From Acidobacteriota bacterium (GTDB lineage Bacteria > Acidobacteriota > Terriglobia > Terriglobales > Acidobacteriaceae): DNA of 6,249 bases. A program made the translations under genes and the position numbers. Where the stretch lies: the NCBI GenBank assembly GCA_021819255.1, contig JAKART010000153.1:1-6249 (forward strand), in the 5' to 3' direction. Below the pieces are notes generated by a model that was given only the letters and a program-made list of their open reading frames with translations, was not told the origin of the DNA and ran no database searches. Below are positions 3,958 through 6,249 of the stretch, piece after piece (positions within the stretch are counted from its first letter, which is position 1; every line of letters starts with the position of its first letter).

Positions 3958-6135
3958 ATGAATGTGTTTCGTGCGCACAATCCCGCCCTGCCGTGCGGCA
4001 AGGCCATTGGCTGTCTGCTCAACCTGACTCGCTTCGCTGCTGTCCTTGCGATCCTCACGCTGCCCCTCGCCGGGACGGCACAGTCCTCTGCCGCAGCATC
4101 GCAGCCCAGCAGTTCGACGGCTTCCCGCAAATCCGCCCCCAAGGCTTCTGCCGGTGATCAGCTTGCGCCGGCCTTCGATCTATCTTCCATGAACACCGCG
4201 GCCGACGCCTGCAACGACTTCTACAAATTTGCCTGCGGCAACTACGCTGCCCACCATCCCATCCCCTCTGATCAGCCTGCGGTCAATCAGTTTGAAACAC
4301 TGTACAACGTGACGACCCGAGAACTGAACGGGATCCTCAAGCAGTATGCCGCGGCTGGACCATCCCGCACCCCCAACCAGCAGAAGATAGGCGACTATTA
4401 TGCGGCTTGCATGAACACCAGCCGCATCGACAGTCTCGGTCTCACCCCGTTGCAGCCTCTCCTTCATCAGGTTGACGCGGTCACAAGATCCAATCTTCTC
4501 TCGCTCGCCGGCGAACTGCATCGCATGGGCGTGAATATCTTCTTCGAGTTTGGCGAAGAGCAGGACTATAAAGACTCCAGCAAGCAGGTTGCCCTGGCCG
4601 ATCAGGGCGGTCTTGGCCTGCCCGAGCGCGACTACTACACCCGCACCGGAGCCAAGGACACGCAGATCCGCGATGAATACGTCCAGTTCGTCGCCAAGAT
4701 GCTCACGCTCGCCGGCGAAGCTCCGGCTGAAGCCCAGAGCGAGGCCGAGCACATCCTGGCCTTTGAGACACGGCTTGCCGTCGCCTCGCTCACCGACACC
4801 CAGCGCCGCGACCCGGAGACGATCTACCATCCCCAATCCCTTCCGACCTTTGAAGGTAGCGTTGCTCCTCTGAACTTCACCTCCTTCCTCACGGCCGATC
4901 AGGCGCCCTCCATCACCTCCCTGGTGAACGCCAGTCCGGCATTTTTCCCGGCCATGGCAACCGCCATCCAACAGACGGACCTCGCCACGCTGCGGGCCTA
5001 TATCCGCTTTCATCTTCTGAGTACCTTCGCCAGCGAGCTGCCTCAGACTATCGACGCTGAAGACTTCCACTTTTACGGCACGGAACTGGAGGGTGTACCC
5101 ACTGAGCGTCCTCGCTGGAAGCGCTGCACCTCAGCCGTAGACGGAGCCCTCGGCGAGGCGCTGGGCCAGGTCTATGTGGAGCACTACTTCGCCGGCGACA
5201 GCAAACAAAAGACGCTCCAGATGGTGCATGACATCGAAGCCGCCATGGATCAGGACATTGATACCCTGAGCTGGATGGGCCCCGCCACCAAACTCCGCGC
5301 CAAAGAGAAGCTTCGCGCCATCACGGACAAGATCGGTTATCCCGACAAGTGGCGGGATTACAGCAAGCTGCAAATCTCGCCGACGGACGCGCTAGGCGAC
5401 GCGGAGCGCGCCCGTGAATTTGAAAATGCCCGGGAACTGAACAAGATCGGCAAGCCTGTAGACAAGAACGAGTGGGACATGACTCCACCCACCATCAACG
5501 CCTATTACGACCCCAGCATGAATGACATCAACTTCCCCGCCGGTATCCTGCAGCCGCCGTTCTATGATCCCCACGCCGGCCTCGCCGTGAATTATGGTCA
5601 TATTGGAGCGGTGATTGGCCATGAGCTCACCCATGGCTTCGACGATGAGGGCAGGAAATTCGACGCCAACGGGAACCTCTCCAACTGGTGGACGGCGGCT
5701 GATCTCTCCGGCTTCGAGCAGCGCACCGGCTGTCTGGTCCATGAGTACGGAAGCTTCGTCGCCGTTCCCGGAGCCACCCCCAAGGACAACGTGATGGTCA
5801 ATGGCAAGCTCACCCTGGGAGAGAACACAGCCGACAACGGTGGCCTGGTGCTGGCCTTTATCGCCTATCTCAATCGCGCCCGTCAGGACGGCGTCGACAC
5901 GCAGAAAAAGGTAGATGGCTACACCGGTCCGCAGCGCTTCTACATCGCGTTCGCTCAGAACTGGTGTGAGAATGTCCGTCCTGCGGCGGTTCGGGAGCAG
6001 GTGCTTACCGATCCCCACTCACCCGCCCACTTCCGCGCCAACGGCGCCATCGTGAACCAGCCCGGCTTCGCCTCCGCCTTCGGATGCAAGAAGGGCTCGC
6101 CGATGGTTCCAGTCAACAATTGCCGGGTCTGGTAA
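3958..6135 (+). CDS. Secreted M13-family zinc metallopeptidase (neprilysin/PepO type)
   Basis: The 725-residue protein is a gluzincin endopeptidase expected to cleave peptides on the amino side of hydrophobic residues outside the cytoplasm. A long basic n-region and a hydrophobic stretch (about 26-38) end in LAGTA|Q, a likely signal-peptidase site after residue 41. A Ser/Ala-rich linker follows. The N-terminal M13 domain opens with DACNDFYKFACGNY (83-96) and contains RPRWKRC (384-390). The catalytic domain has the substrate-binding NAYY (514-517), zinc site HELTH (H555, E556, H559), third ligand and aspartate in ENTAD (E622, D626), and DPHSPAHFR (H687 and R693, matching His711 and Arg717 of neprilysin). 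It ends in the classic CRVW. All key residues are present. The ATG at 3958 has GGAGA 7 nt upstream; the in-frame ATG at 3868 has no ribosome binding site and would bury the signal peptide. Its physiological substrate is unknown. Confidence 0.96.
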   Translation: MNVFRAHNPALPCGKAIGCLLNLTRFAAVLAILTLPLAGTAQSSAAASQPSSSTASRKSAPKASAGDQLAPAFDLSSMNTAADACNDFYKFACGNYAAHHPIPSDQPAVNQFETLYNVTTRELNGILKQYAAAGPSRTPNQQKIGDYYAACMNTSRIDSLGLTPLQPLLHQVDAVTRSNLLSLAGELHRMGVNIFFEFGEEQDYKDSSKQVALADQGGLGLPERDYYTRTGAKDTQIRDEYVQFVAKMLTLAGEAPAEAQSEAEHILAFETRLAVASLTDTQRRDPETIYHPQSLPTFEGSVAPLNFTSFLTADQAPSITSLVNASPAFFPAMATAIQQTDLATLRAYIRFHLLSTFASELPQTIDAEDFHFYGTELEGVPTERPRWKRCTSAVDGALGEALGQVYVEHYFAGDSKQKTLQMVHDIEAAMDQDIDTLSWMGPATKLRAKEKLRAITDKIGYPDKWRDYSKLQISPTDALGDAERAREFENARELNKIGKPVDKNEWDMTPPTINAYYDPSMNDINFPAGILQPPFYDPHAGLAVNYGHIGAVIGHELTHGFDDEGRKFDANGNLSNWWTAADLSGFEQRTGCLVHEYGSFVAVPGATPKDNVMVNGKLTLGENTADNGGLVLAFIAYLNRARQDGVDTQKKVDGYTGPQRFYIAFAQNWCENVRPAAVREQVLTDPHSPAHFRANGAIVNQPGFASAFGCKKGSPMVPVNNCRVW

Positions 6136-6150
6136 CCGGGCGGGCGGACA

Positions 6151-6188
6151 GGCGTGCGCAGAGGCAGGCAAGAGCCCCTGCGCATGCC
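6151..6188 (+). terminator. Strong hairpin after the M13 peptidase gene, probable terminator
   Basis: The arms 6151-6164 (GGCGTGCGCAGAGG) and 6175-6188 (CCCCTGCGCATGCC) pair over 13 of 14 positions, with one G-T wobble and one A/C mismatch, around a 10-nt loop. A short T/C-rich tail (CTCGTCTTTCT) begins a few bases later. An alternative stem CCGGGC (6136-6141) with GCCCGG (6186-6191) overlaps it. The tail is imperfect, so termination efficiency is uncertain. Confidence 0.5.
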
Positions 6189-6228
6189 CGGCTCGTCTTT
6201 CTGCGCACCAAAGAGGCCGGAGGCGAGA

Positions 6229-6249
6229 ATGGAACCTGTGTCCTCCTTC
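6229..6249 (+). CDS. Start of an unidentified gene, cut off by the window
   Basis: An ATG at 6229 follows GGAGG (6219-6223) with 5 nt spacing, the best ribosome binding site in the window. The frame stays open for seven codons (MEPVSSF) to the right edge. It lies about 40 nt after the probable terminator of the peptidase gene. Nothing can be said about the product, and a chance match is possible. Confidence 0.5.

Noticed and set aside
4180..5070. Minus-strand 296-codon open frame
   Set aside because: Antisense to the M13 peptidase; the open frame is explained by the GC-rich codon use of the real gene.
5392..6018. Minus-strand 208-codon open frame
   Set aside because: Antisense to the zinc-site half of the M13 peptidase; no domain, and it would conflict with a fully conserved gene.

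Overview
The window looks like chromosomal DNA from a GC-rich (about 60%) member of the Acidobacteriota, probably Acidobacteriaceae/Terriglobia. This is inferred from the style of the secreted M13 peptidase and of the PhoH and hemolysin-type proteins; no marker in the window proves it. I see no insertion sequence, phage gene, tRNA, rRNA or CRISPR array. It is mostly ordinary core-genome sequence. The less ordinary parts are one extra gene inside a conserved operon and a structured divergent intergenic region.

Minus strand, read right to left (2870 down to 1): a ybeZ-ybeY-ybeX type operon. The order is a PhoH-like ATPase (ybeZ), a small three-helix membrane protein of unknown function, the rRNA-processing metalloprotein YbeY, and a membrane-bound CorC/HlyC protein with CBS domains (ybeX-like), which runs off the left edge. 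In E. coli the three outer genes are neighbours and YbeZ and YbeY are linked in ribosome maturation. The extra membrane gene sits between phoH and ybeY. YbeY and the CorC-like gene overlap by ATGA, so they are probably translationally coupled. A hairpin spans the ybeY ribosome binding site, and another displays the phoH ribosome binding site in its loop.

Intergenic 2871-3457: no convincing protein gene. It separates the divergent phoH and rpsT transcription units. It holds a foldable phoH leader, a GC-rich dyad followed at once by a plus-strand intrinsic terminator that has no recognised gene upstream, and a good rpsT promoter with a leader that can form two hairpins.

Plus strand (3458-6249): rpsT (ribosomal protein S20) is a single-gene unit with its own promoter and intrinsic terminator. 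Next comes a candidate ECF-sigma promoter and a secreted M13 (neprilysin/PepO family) zinc endopeptidase with a complete active site, then a strong hairpin. The first seven codons of another gene, behind an excellent ribosome binding site, reach the right edge.

Taken together, both sides of the divergent region serve ribosome production (YbeY/PhoH rRNA maturation on one side, S20 on the other). The M13 peptidase appears to be an independent envelope gene.
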